Assembly (NCBI GenBank): GCA_050743265.1
Contig: JBOGEN010000114.1
Span: forward strand, 1-64,000
DNA from: JBOGEN01 sp050743265
GTDB lineage: Bacteria > Actinomycetota > Actinomycetes > JBOGEN01
Direction of reading: 5' to 3'
Length of the DNA: 64,000 nt
The position numbers and the translations under genes are program-made. The notes beneath the pieces are model-generated. The model searched no databases. It was not told where the DNA came from and saw only the letters and a list, made by a program, of their open reading frames with translations. Positions within the stretch are counted from its first letter, which is position 1; every line of letters starts with the position of its first letter. Below are positions 40,160 to 48,417 of the stretch, piece after piece.

Positions 40160-41839
40160 CTAGGGCTCTCGGCTCAGCACGGCTCCGCTGGTCAGCGGCT
40201 GCACCGACCGGGCGTACAGGGACAGCCAGCCGGGCTGGGCCGGCCCGGGCGCGGCCTCGACCGCGGCGAGGCGGGCCCGCACGTCCTGCTCGGGGACGTC
40301 GAGGTGGACGGTACGCGTGGTGAGATCGACGGAGATCTTGTCCCCGTCGCGGACGACCGCGATCGGGCCGGCGTCCGCGGCCTCCGGCTGCACCTCGCCC
40401 ACGACGATGCCCTTGTTGACGAGGCCGGAGAGCTGGCCGTCGGTGACCACCGCCACCTGCCCGCTGAGCCCGGCCCCGTCCAGGGCGAACACGAGCTGCG
40501 ACGCCATCCCCATGCCGGGCGTCCCGCGCGGGCCGAGGCCGCGCAGCACGACCACGTCACCCGGGCGGACCTCGCCGGCCTTCACCGCGGTCATCGCGGT
40601 GTCCAGCGCCTCGTACACGACGGCGGGGCCGGCGAACGTCGTCGGCCTGTCGTCGTCGACGGCGAGCTTGACGATGCCGGTCTCCGGGGCCAGTGACCCA
40701 CGGACGAGCACGATGCCCGGCCGGTACGCGAAGGCGTCCTCGACCGGGCGGATGACCTCGTCGTCGCGGACCTCGGCCGTCCGCAGGGTGTCGCCCAGCC
40801 CCGTGCCGCGGACGTCGGTCACCCCGGTGTCGAGGTACGGCTCGAGCCGCTTGAGCAGCGCCTGGGTGCCGCCGGCACGCTCGAAGTCCTCGATCGAGTG
40901 GCGGCCGTTCGGGCGTACGCCGGCCAGCAGCGGGACGTCGTCGGCGTACCGCTCGAAGAGGCCGTACACGTCGACGCCCGCCTCGGCCTCGACGGCGACG
41001 GCCTGCAGGTGCTTCACCGTGTTGATGGACCCGCTGACGGACAGGACGGCCTTCACGGCGTTGCCGAACGCGGCCGGGGTGAGCACGTCGCGGGGTCGCC
41101 GGTCGGCGAGGACGGCCTCGACGGCGGCACGTCCGGCATCCGCCACCACGTCCCACATCGCGGGGCTGTTCGCCCGGACCGGCGTGGAGCCGGGCAGCGT
41201 CATCCCGAGTGCCTCGGCGGCACAGTGCATCGAGTTCGCCGTGCCCATGCCGGCGCAGACACCCGGGCTCGCGATCGCGCAGTCGCACATCGCGGACAGG
41301 TCGTCCAGCGTGACGCCGCCGGAGGAGAGGTGGCCGGCCTGGAGGAAGACCTCCTCGATGTCGCACTCCTCGCCGCGGAACACCCCGGTCTGCTGGTAGC
41401 CGCACGCGACCACAACGGTCGGGACGTTCAGCCGTGCCGCGGCCATGAGGTGCCCGGGCGTCGTCTTGTCGCACGACGCGAGGCACACCATGCCGTCGAG
41501 CTGGGCGCCCTCGACCGCCGCCTCGATGTCGTGGGCCACCAGCTCACGGCTGGACAGCACGTACCCGCCGCGCCGGCCCGCGCTCATGATGAAGTCGGTG
41601 GGCGCGGTCGTCCGGATCTCGAACCCCACGCCTCCGGCGTCCCTGATGGCCTGCTTGACCGGCCCGCAGATCCCGTCCAGGTGGCTGAAGCAGGGCGCCA
41701 GGTCGGACGAGGAGTTCACGACGGCGATCTTGGGCTTCTCCAGGTCCTCGACCGACAGCCCGAGCGAGCGCCACTGCGCGCGCCGGGTCGCCCAGCGGGG
41801 GCTGCCGACCGGGAGGTTGCTTCGCAGGACGGGTGACAT
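40160..41839 (-). CDS. IlvD/Edd family dehydratase
   Basis: 559 residues from ATG at 41839. Fe-S dehydratase marks: VVNSSSDLAPCFSHLDGICG near residue 40, VCLASCDKTTPGHLMAAARL near 120, CDCAIASPGVCAGMGTANSM near 190, and GRGTPGM-type GLGPRGTPGMGMASQLVFAL near 460, followed by VTDGQLSGLVNKGIVVGEV. The Cys in APCF, ASCDK and GVCAG can ligate the cluster. The family includes dihydroxyacid, phosphogluconate and sugar-acid dehydratases. Placed with aconitase X and the UGSC protein rather than in an ilv operon, it is probably catabolic. About 57 bases separate it from the selenoprotein gene. Confidence 0.85.
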   Translation of the reverse strand: MSPVLRSNLPVGSPRWATRRAQWRSLGLSVEDLEKPKIAVVNSSSDLAPCFSHLDGICGPVKQAIRDAGGVGFEIRTTAPTDFIMSAGRRGGYVLSSRELVAHDIEAAVEGAQLDGMVCLASCDKTTPGHLMAAARLNVPTVVVACGYQQTGVFRGEECDIEEVFLQAGHLSSGGVTLDDLSAMCDCAIASPGVCAGMGTANSMHCAAEALGMTLPGSTPVRANSPAMWDVVADAGRAAVEAVLADRRPRDVLTPAAFGNAVKAVLSVSGSINTVKHLQAVAVEAEAGVDVYGLFERYADDVPLLAGVRPNGRHSIEDFERAGGTQALLKRLEPYLDTGVTDVRGTGLGDTLRTAEVRDDEVIRPVEDAFAYRPGIVLVRGSLAPETGIVKLAVDDDRPTTFAGPAVVYEALDTAMTAVKAGEVRPGDVVVLRGLGPRGTPGMGMASQLVFALDGAGLSGQVAVVTDGQLSGLVNKGIVVGEVQPEAADAGPIAVVRDGDKISVDLTTRTVHLDVPEQDVRARLAAVEAAPGPAQPGWLSLYARSVQPLTSGAVLSREP

Positions 41840-41874
41840 GGGACTCTCCGAACCGTGCCGGGTTGGACGCGTCG

Positions 41875-42957
41875 TCAGGCCTTCGGCACGACCTGGTTGG
41901 TGAACCAGGACGACGGGTCGACGGACTCCTTGACCATCCCGGCGGAGGCGAGCTGGTCGTACCCGGCCTGCCACTGCTCTGCTCTCGTGGCCAGCAGGTC
42001 GTCGGCGCCGCCCGCGGTCCACATGTCGGCGTACTGGGTGAGGCTGTCCTTCGCGACGCTCGTGTCCTTGAGTGCCTCGACGGCGTACTTGCTCTTGATG
42101 GACTTGATCGTCTTCGTTCCCGCGGTGTCGTCGAGCACGGAGTCCATCGCGGCACGGATCGCGGTCATGTAGCGCTTGAGGACGTCGCGGTTCTCGTCGA
42201 GGCCCTGCTGGGTCGTCACGTACACCTGGCCCCCGGCGTCGAGCACGGTGCCCGGGTCGAACACGACCGCCTCCGGCTGCAGCTCCTTGACCAGCAGCGA
42301 GGTGTCCAGGCCGACGGTGTACGCGCCGATGCGCCCGGACTTGACGAGGTTGTACGTCCCCGGGGTCAGCCCGACCACCTGGCGCGGCACGCGCTTGGGG
42401 TCGATGCCCGCCGAGCGCAGCACGAGGTCGAGCGTCCACTCGCTGCTCCCGCCCTCGGACGGGATACCGATCGTCTTGCCGACGAAGTCCTCCGGCTTCT
42501 CGATCGGGTCCTCGCTGGTCGAGACGAACCGAATGCTCGACTCGCGGATGACGGTGCCGATGCAGCGCAGCGGCGTGTCCTTGGTCGCGTTCGCGATCAT
42601 GCACTCCATCGCGTCGATCCGGGTGAGGAACGCGCCACCGGCGAGAACCGTCTGGATCGCTGGCGCGGAGCCCTGGGTCGCCTCGAAGGACACCTCGAGC
42701 CCCTGGTCCTTGAAGTGCCCGTCGGCGCTCGCCACGAGCTCGGGGGTGAAGGTGAGGTTCTCCAGCGGGAGGATCGTGAGGAAGGTCGCCTTGCCGGAGG
42801 ACGAGGACGAGGACGACGAGGAGTCGGTGCCCGCGCACGCGGTGAGCAGCGTCCCGCCCCCGGCGAGCCCCGCCATCATCGCGGCGGAGCGCCCGACGAA
42901 TCGGCGGCGGGACATGAGGCCGCTCGCCGCGGCTCGGGGGGTGGCTCGGTCAGGCAT
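41875..42957 (-). CDS. NMT1/THI5-like ABC transporter substrate-binding lipoprotein
   Basis: 360 residues from ATG at 42957 with AAGGAG upstream. The N-terminus has a Tat-like SRRRFVGRSAAMMAGLAGGG and a lipobox LLTAC, then a linker of nine Ser residues. The mature part is an NMT1-type binding fold: SADGHFKDQGLEVSFEATQG, GKTIGIPSEGGSSEWTLDLV, LTPGTYNLVKSGRIGAYTVG. Such proteins deliver sulfonates, pyrimidine precursors, aromatic acids or similar anions to ABC importers. No permease or ATPase gene is in the window, so it relies on unlinked components or has another role. It overlaps the aconitase X swivel gene by eight bases. Confidence 0.85.
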   Translation of the reverse strand: MPDRATPRAAASGLMSRRRFVGRSAAMMAGLAGGGTLLTACAGTDSSSSSSSSSGKATFLTILPLENLTFTPELVASADGHFKDQGLEVSFEATQGSAPAIQTVLAGGAFLTRIDAMECMIANATKDTPLRCIGTVIRESSIRFVSTSEDPIEKPEDFVGKTIGIPSEGGSSEWTLDLVLRSAGIDPKRVPRQVVGLTPGTYNLVKSGRIGAYTVGLDTSLLVKELQPEAVVFDPGTVLDAGGQVYVTTQQGLDENRDVLKRYMTAIRAAMDSVLDDTAGTKTIKSIKSKYAVEALKDTSVAKDSLTQYADMWTAGGADDLLATRAEQWQAGYDQLASAGMVKESVDPSSWFTNQVVPKA

Positions 42958-43429
42958 GTCGTGGCTCCTTTGTCGGGTCGTACGGGGGGCGGGCGTCGGC
43001 CGGTGTGACCTCGACGACGCCGCGGTCGGCGTCGACGCGGACCCAGTCACCGGTCCTCACGACCTCGAGCGGGTCCTGGTCCAGGTCGGTGACCGAGGGG
43101 ACGCGGGTCACCACCGCGCCGAGCGCGACTTTCGTGGTGACGGTGGTGAAGACCATGCCGAGCGGGGCGACGCCGTTCAGCCGCGTCGCCTGGAAGAAGC
43201 CGGACCAGCCGGAGGAGCCCTTGGCGCCAGGGAAGACGAGGATCTTCCCCGCGAACGAGATGCCGAAGAGTGGGTGCCGCCGCTCGATGACGACGCCCTG
43301 GGCCGGGTCGATGCCGCCCCAGCCCGAGATGGTCTCGGACGAGACCAGCGCCTCGCCTTCGGCGACACCGGGGACGATCCCGCGGCCGTGCAGGGCGACG
43401 ACGACCCCGCGGCCGAACCGGCCGGTCAC
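42950..43429 (-). CDS. aconitase X swivel-domain subunit
   Basis: 159 residues from GTG at 43429, which overlaps the catalytic subunit stop (GTGA). It matches the small subunit (formerly DUF126): GVVVALHGRGIVPGVAEGEA, LVSSETISGWGGIDPAQGVV, FVFPGAKGSSGWSG-type segment ILVFPGAKGSSGWSGFFQAT and TRLNGVAPLGMVF. In AcnX enzymes this swivel subunit closes over the Fe-S active site. Its separate coding next to the large subunit is the two-component form, known from mevalonate 5-phosphate dehydratase and hydroxyproline dehydratase relatives. Confidence 0.86.
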   Translation of the reverse strand: MTGRFGRGVVVALHGRGIVPGVAEGEALVSSETISGWGGIDPAQGVVIERRHPLFGISFAGKILVFPGAKGSSGWSGFFQATRLNGVAPLGMVFTTVTTKVALGAVVTRVPSVTDLDQDPLEVVRTGDWVRVDADRGVVEVTPADARPPYDPTKEPRHA

Positions 43430-44706
43430 GGCAGCGCCCCCCGCCACCGGCCGGTCACCGCGGCGTCGACGCAGTCCTCCAGCGACCCGAACCACGCCTC
43501 GATGCCGAGGATGGCCGGCAGGTAGTGCGCCTGCTTGGCCGAGTCGGTGGCGAACACACGCGTCCCTGGAGGTGCGACACGGGACATGGCCGGACACGAG
43601 TCGGCGAGCACCTGCCCCCCGGCGCGCTCGATCGTCTCGGTGTAGCCGCTGCGGTCGGCGACCGCCTTGAGCGCGCGGGGGACCATCAGCCACAGCGCCG
43701 TGCCGTCCGCGAGCCGCTTGCCCTCGAGCGCCCGGGCGGCCCGCCCGATCTGCTCGACGGACGCGTGCGGGCAGCCCAGCAGGACGAATTCGACGTCCTC
43801 CGACTCGCCCTGGGAGTTGAGGTCCTCGTACACCGCGCGCCGTTCGGCCGGCCCGTACGGCACGGCGGCCGGCGTCGGGTGCGGGCCGAACGCCGCCTCG
43901 AGCGTCTCCGCCTCGGGGGTGATGCCGGGGATGTGGAACAGCTCGACGCCGCCGGACGTGGCCACCGCGGCACCGAAGTGCTTGAGGTCGACGGAGTCCG
44001 GCCGGGCGAGGTCGCCCACGACGACGGGCCGCTCCTCCTGGACGAGGTCGCCGACGAAGTAGCCGAACATGCCCCACTCGAGGAACCCGTCGACCGGGAC
44101 CTTCGCGTCGACGAGGTGGGTGCCGTACCGGTTCTCGGTCAGGTGGTTGCCCCAGCAGGGGACCTTGCCGGTGAGGCTGGCGGCTCCGGTCGACGCGGCG
44201 CCCTCGCAGTTCGTCCGGCTGCCGAGGACGGAGTTCGCGTACACGACGGCGGAGGACTCCATCCATGCGCAGTGCTCGCCGCGGACGGGGATGTTGCCCA
44301 CCTGGTACGGCGTGCACGTGGCGAGGATGCTCACGCCCCGCCGGCCGTAGAACGCCTCCGCGTCGTCCTGGAGCTGCACCATCTGCTTCGGGTAGGGCAC
44401 TACGCCCTCGGAGTCCGGGCCGAACCCGTGCTGCAGCTGGCAGGTGGGCACCCGCATCGCGGGGATCTCGACGTCCTCGTCGGTGTCGAGGTTGATGACG
44501 GCGTACGCCTTGTCCCAGCCGCCCTCGCGGACGAGGCGCTCTTTCACCGGCGAGGGCTGCGTCATCGTGCCGGCCACGTTGCGGACGTCGCACAGGTGCG
44601 CGGCGTCGAGAGCCTCGCCGTACCGGACGAGCAGGTCCATGGCTGCCGCGACGGCGCGGCCCTCCGCACCGTCGCGCATGGCCTTCTCGTCGTCGGTGAG
44701 CCTCAC
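43426..44706 (-). CDS. aconitase X catalytic subunit
   Basis: 426 residues from GTG at 44706. AcnX large-subunit marks (formerly DUF521): MRLTDDEKAMRDGAEGRAVA at the start, VSILATCTPYQVGNIPVRGE near residue 130, CAWMESSAVVYANSVLGSRT then NCEGAAS, and VLLGCPHASVEQIGRAARAL near 310, with ADSCPAMSR near 370. Cys in ATCTPY, LGCPH and DSCPA fit the cluster ligands. The family dehydrates cis-3-hydroxy-L-proline or related hydroxyacids. The substrate here is unknown; proline-racemase and ketimine reductase genes that would mark hydroxyproline use are absent. Confidence 0.88.
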   Translation of the reverse strand: MRLTDDEKAMRDGAEGRAVAAAMDLLVRYGEALDAAHLCDVRNVAGTMTQPSPVKERLVREGGWDKAYAVINLDTDEDVEIPAMRVPTCQLQHGFGPDSEGVVPYPKQMVQLQDDAEAFYGRRGVSILATCTPYQVGNIPVRGEHCAWMESSAVVYANSVLGSRTNCEGAASTGAASLTGKVPCWGNHLTENRYGTHLVDAKVPVDGFLEWGMFGYFVGDLVQEERPVVVGDLARPDSVDLKHFGAAVATSGGVELFHIPGITPEAETLEAAFGPHPTPAAVPYGPAERRAVYEDLNSQGESEDVEFVLLGCPHASVEQIGRAARALEGKRLADGTALWLMVPRALKAVADRSGYTETIERAGGQVLADSCPAMSRVAPPGTRVFATDSAKQAHYLPAILGIEAWFGSLEDCVDAAVTGRWRGALP

Positions 44707-44757
44707 GACCCGTCTCCCTTCGCTGCGTACGCCACGACTGCCGCGCCCACCCTCTCC

Positions 44758-46053
44758 TCAGCCCACGCGCCCGAGGTTCGCCCGGAGCTGGTCGGCCAGC
44801 GCACCGAGGTCGACCTCGCGGACGCTCTCCTTGCCGGCGAGGTGCAGCGCGTGCGCCGCGCCCGCGCCCATCGCCGCGCACGGCCCCATCACGCGCACGC
44901 TCGACAGGGCGGCGGCGTCCGCGTCGATGCAGCGTCCCGCCGCGACGAGGTTCTGCACGCCGACGGGGATCATGCTGGCGAGCGGGACGTAGTGCACGTG
45001 GTCGGCGTCGAACGGCTCCCAGACGTACCCCTCGGGGGTGTCGTGCAGCTCGATCGGCCACGCCGTCCGCGCCACCGCGTCCTCGAACCGGGTGCCCGCG
45101 CGCACCTCGTCGACGGTGAGCTGGTGCAGCCCCTTGATCCACCGGGTCTGACGGCGGCCGGGGAAGCCGTACGCCCGCACCCGGGCCGTCCCGAACGCCT
45201 TGGGGAACTCCGCCTTGAGGAACTCGAGCACCCGGTCGGCCTGCGCCTTGCCGTCGAGCTGCGCCTCGGAGGCGCGGACCGGGTCGAGCGGCGCCTCGAC
45301 ATGGGTCATGTTGAGCACCGCGGTGCCGCGCCCGGGGAAGAAGAACGCGAGCCCGTCCGTGCGGATCAGCCCGTACTCGCCGGCCTTCGCGGCCAGCCGC
45401 TCGGTGACCTCGTCGCGGCTGGGCTCGTGGTCGAGGTCGACGTGCTCGGCGATGACCTGCTGGGAGCCGTAGATCGGCTTCTCCGGCACGTGGCAGGGCA
45501 AGCCGGCCTCCCAGGTGAGGGAGGCGTCCCCGGTGGCGTCGACGAACCCCAGCGCGCTCACCGTGACGTCGCCGTACCGCGTGGCCAGGCCGACCGACGC
45601 GACGCGGCCCTCGAAGACGTCGACCGACCGAAGGACGGCACCCGTGACGACGCGAACGCCGAGGTCGCGGATCCTCGTCTCGAGCCATCGGCCGAGCGCC
45701 ACCTCGTCGTAGTAGACGGTGGTCGTGTGGCCCCGCTGGAAGTGCAGGTCCCCCGAGGCGTCGAGGTCACGGAAGATGTCGTCGAACACGCCGTGGGTCA
45801 GCTGCTCGTGCTCGGGGGCATTGCCGTACACCCCACAGAACAACCCGATCAAGGACGTGACCATCTGGCCGCCGAGCACCGGCAGCCCGTCCACGATGAG
45901 GACGTCGCGGCCCAGCTGGGCTGACTCGATCGCCGCGGACATGCCCGCGATGCCGGCACCGACGATGCACACGTCCGAGGTGATCTCGTGCGCGGGCGCA
46001 CCAGGAGGCTTGCTGACGATGTCGACCTTGAGCTCGGTCAGCGAGTGCGGCAT
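44758..46053 (-). CDS. FAD-dependent oxidoreductase (FAD_oxidored family)
   Basis: 431 residues from ATG at 46053. The FAD site is DVCIVGAGIAGMSAAIESAQ then LGRDVLIVDG near residue 30. Further marks are PVLGGQMVTSLIGLFCGVYG, GFVDATGDASLTWEAGLPCH and NLVAAGRCIDADAAALSSVR then VMGPCAAMGAGAAHAL near the end. This pattern (G-G-Q-M-V-T, Cys, and GRCIDAD) is that of a broad FAD-dependent family found in catabolic operons, with an unknown acid substrate. It is the first gene of the selenoprotein operon and has a palindrome in its promoter. Confidence 0.82.
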   Translation of the reverse strand: MPHSLTELKVDIVSKPPGAPAHEITSDVCIVGAGIAGMSAAIESAQLGRDVLIVDGLPVLGGQMVTSLIGLFCGVYGNAPEHEQLTHGVFDDIFRDLDASGDLHFQRGHTTTVYYDEVALGRWLETRIRDLGVRVVTGAVLRSVDVFEGRVASVGLATRYGDVTVSALGFVDATGDASLTWEAGLPCHVPEKPIYGSQQVIAEHVDLDHEPSRDEVTERLAAKAGEYGLIRTDGLAFFFPGRGTAVLNMTHVEAPLDPVRASEAQLDGKAQADRVLEFLKAEFPKAFGTARVRAYGFPGRRQTRWIKGLHQLTVDEVRAGTRFEDAVARTAWPIELHDTPEGYVWEPFDADHVHYVPLASMIPVGVQNLVAAGRCIDADAAALSSVRVMGPCAAMGAGAAHALHLAGKESVREVDLGALADQLRANLGRVG

Positions 46054-46078
46054 GGCGAGTCAGCGTACGAGCCGGACA

Positions 46079-46091
46079 TTCCGTGACGGAA
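46079..46091. promoter_or_regulatory. palindrome in the promoter of the FAD oxidoreductase operon
   Basis: TTCCG-TGA-CGGAA is a perfect inverted repeat 26 bases upstream of the operon ATG, next to an AT-rich AACAACAAAA tract. It is a likely regulator site, perhaps for the LysR protein encoded directly upstream. Confidence 0.5.
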
Positions 46092-46160
46092 ACAACAAAA
46101 TCGTCTACCGATCATCAGTGCGATCGATACCTGGGCCGCGGGCCCGAGGACCACGTGCGG

Positions 46161-47156
46161 TCACGGCAGGGACTGGGCCGGGGGCGGGGCGGGAAGGTGG
46201 GCGGGGGGCGCGGCCTCGGCGACCCGCTCGCGCAGCCACATGTGGGCGGGCTCGTCCTGGTAGTGCTCGTGCCACCACAGGGCCTCGACGATCGGCTCGG
46301 GCTCGCCCGGACACTCCAGCACCCGCAGGTCCATGCGCCCGGCGAAGCGGGCGGCGAGGCGCTCCTGCATGAGCGCGATCCGGTCCGTCCCGGCGACGAA
46401 GTGCGGCACGGCGAGGTAGCTCTCCACCCGCACGCCGATGTGCGGCTGGATACCGAACCGCGTGAGCTGGCGGGTGATCGGCACCGCGGACGTGTGCCCG
46501 GGGTCGCGATGGAACGGCGCGACCCAGGTGAGCCGGGCGAGGTCGTCCACGGTCAGCGGGCCCGGGCCGAGCGCACGGTTCTCGTTCGACACGACGCAGA
46601 CCCACCGGTCGCGGAACAGCTCGGCGGACCTCACGCTGGCCGGGCGGGAGCGCCCGAGCGGCGGAGCCACGACACCGTCGATGAACCGGATGGACTCCGC
46701 GTACTCGGTGGACATCGACTCCCTGACCAGCCGGACGTGGAGGCTGGCCTGCGGCGCGGCCTCGTACACGAGCTGGGACAGCCGCTCGCCCATGACGGCG
46801 ATCGTGTAGTCGGCCATGACGAGGGTGAACTCGCGCTGGGACGTGGCCGGGTCGAACCCGGTGGTGGTGGCGAACAGATGCTCGGCCGCGTCGCAGACTG
46901 CCTCGACCTGCTCGGCCAGCTGCTCACCCAGGGGGGTGAGCGCGTATCCGCCCTTGCCGCGGACGAGGAGCTCGTCACCGAAGTGCCGCCGCAGCCGGGA
47001 CAGCGCTGCGCTGGCCGCGGGCTGGGTGACGCCGAGGCGCTCCGCGGCACGGGTGACGTTGCGCTCGCGGACGAGCTCGCGGAGGGCGACGAGCAGGTTC
47101 AGGTCGAGGTTGGCCAGACGTGCACTGGGCCCCAGCATCCGCTCATTCAACTCCAT
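46161..47156 (-). CDS. LysR family transcriptional regulator
   Basis: 331 residues if ATG at 47156 is used (47168 is an alternative). The N-terminal HTH is canonical: NLDLNLLVALRELVRERNVT, RAAERLGVTQPAASAALSRL, RRHFGDELLVRGKGGYALTP. The effector domain has VMADYTIAVMGERLSQLVYE and a NodD-type second half (HFVAGTDRIALMQERLAARF). It is read in the same direction as the FAD oxidoreductase-aconitase X-selenoprotein operon 107 bases downstream, so it may activate it. The start region overlaps the end of an MFS gene. Confidence 0.88.
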   Translation of the reverse strand: MELNERMLGPSARLANLDLNLLVALRELVRERNVTRAAERLGVTQPAASAALSRLRRHFGDELLVRGKGGYALTPLGEQLAEQVEAVCDAAEHLFATTTGFDPATSQREFTLVMADYTIAVMGERLSQLVYEAAPQASLHVRLVRESMSTEYAESIRFIDGVVAPPLGRSRPASVRSAELFRDRWVCVVSNENRALGPGPLTVDDLARLTWVAPFHRDPGHTSAVPITRQLTRFGIQPHIGVRVESYLAVPHFVAGTDRIALMQERLAARFAGRMDLRVLECPGEPEPIVEALWWHEHYQDEPAHMWLRERVAEAAPPAHLPAPPPAQSLP

Positions 47157-48417
47157 CCCTGTACGCACCAGAGCGCCTGTGCGGCGTGCCCGCGGCGAGG
47201 GGGGCGTCCGGGGGCACGGCGCGGCGGCCGAGTGTCAGGTAGAGCATGATCGCCAGTGCGGCGAGGGCGACGAGGGACACGCCGAGCGCCCCGCCGCCGT
47301 ACCGGCCGATCAGCACGCCGATGCCGGCCGGGATCGCCGCACCGCCCAGCCCCGCGCCCGCGACCTGCATGCCGATCGCCCGGTCGGCGTGCGCCGGCCC
47401 GACCCGCTCCGCCGTGGTGAGCGTGAGCAGGGGGAACACCGGAGCGGCGAACCCGCCGATGAGGACCACGCCGAGCACTGCCAGCGCCTCCGGCGCCGGG
47501 ACAGCGAGCAGGCCCGCGCCCAGACCCATCGTGCACAGGCACACGCCGAGCACCTGACCGGTACGCAGCCGGTCCGCGGCGACGCCGTAGAGCACGCGCC
47601 CGACGAACAGCGCGCCCCAGTACGCCGACACGCACACGCCGGCCACCCCCGGCGAGACACCGCGGGACTCGGTGAGCAATGTGTACGCCCACAGCCCGAC
47701 CCCGACCTCGATACCCGTGTACACGACGAACAGGACCACCCCCAGCCAGACCGCCGGGAGTCGCAGCGTCGACCCCGCCGATACGGCGCCCACCCGCGGT
47801 GGCCGATCGTCGTGCACGGGCCCGGGAGTGGCCGGCGGCTGGTCGTCCCACAGCCTCACGGTGAGCAGGAACGCCACCGCCAGCGCCGCCTGGGCAAGCG
47901 CCACCGCGCCGTACCCCCATCGCCAGGTGAGGTCCGTCTCGAGGGCCGCGCTCATCACGAGCGGGCCGACCATCGCGCCGAGGCCGAAGCTGGCGTGCAG
48001 CCAGTTCATCTGCCGCGCGCCGAAGTGCCCCGCGGCGTACGTGTTGAGGCCGGAGTCGACGGCCCCCGAGCCGAGCCCCAGCACCAGCGCGAAGGCGACG
48101 AGCAGCGGGAGACCGGGCGACAGGGCGTACCCCGTCAGGGCGCACCCGGCGAGCACCGTGCTCACCGCGAGCAGCCTGCCCACGCCCAGCCGGGCCAGCA
48201 CGAACCCGGCGGCGACGCTGGACGAGAAGTACCCGGCGGTCATCACCGCCAGCACGAAGCCGACCGCGTCGACGGGGACGCCGAAGTCGTCCCGCATCGA
48301 AGGCCATCCGACCCCGAGCAGCCCGTCCGGCATCCCCAGGCTGACGAACCCGAGGTAGGCCAGCGCGAGCACCGGGCTGACGAGGCCGGCGAGCCGTCGA
48401 CTCGCGGCCTGCCTCAC
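47143..48417 (-). CDS. MFS transporter (second of a coupled pair)
   Basis: 424 residues from GTG at 48417, which overlaps the stop of the preceding MFS gene (GTGA). About 12 helices: LALAYLGFVSLGMPDGLLGV, FALVLGLGSGAVDSGLNTYA, MNWLHASFGLGAMVGPLVMS, RVLYGVAADRLRTGQVLGVC. The GMPDG/LGLGSGAVDSG pattern is that of the FucP-like or Ydem/fosmidomycin-like group. Substrate unknown. The two transporters may serve the catabolic operon downstream of the LysR gene. Confidence 0.85.
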   Translation of the reverse strand: MRQAASRRLAGLVSPVLALAYLGFVSLGMPDGLLGVGWPSMRDDFGVPVDAVGFVLAVMTAGYFSSSVAAGFVLARLGVGRLLAVSTVLAGCALTGYALSPGLPLLVAFALVLGLGSGAVDSGLNTYAAGHFGARQMNWLHASFGLGAMVGPLVMSAALETDLTWRWGYGAVALAQAALAVAFLLTVRLWDDQPPATPGPVHDDRPPRVGAVSAGSTLRLPAVWLGVVLFVVYTGIEVGVGLWAYTLLTESRGVSPGVAGVCVSAYWGALFVGRVLYGVAADRLRTGQVLGVCLCTMGLGAGLLAVPAPEALAVLGVVLIGGFAAPVFPLLTLTTAERVGPAHADRAIGMQVAGAGLGGAAIPAGIGVLIGRYGGGALGVSLVALAALAIMLYLTLGRRAVPPDAPLAAGTPHRRSGAYRDGVE

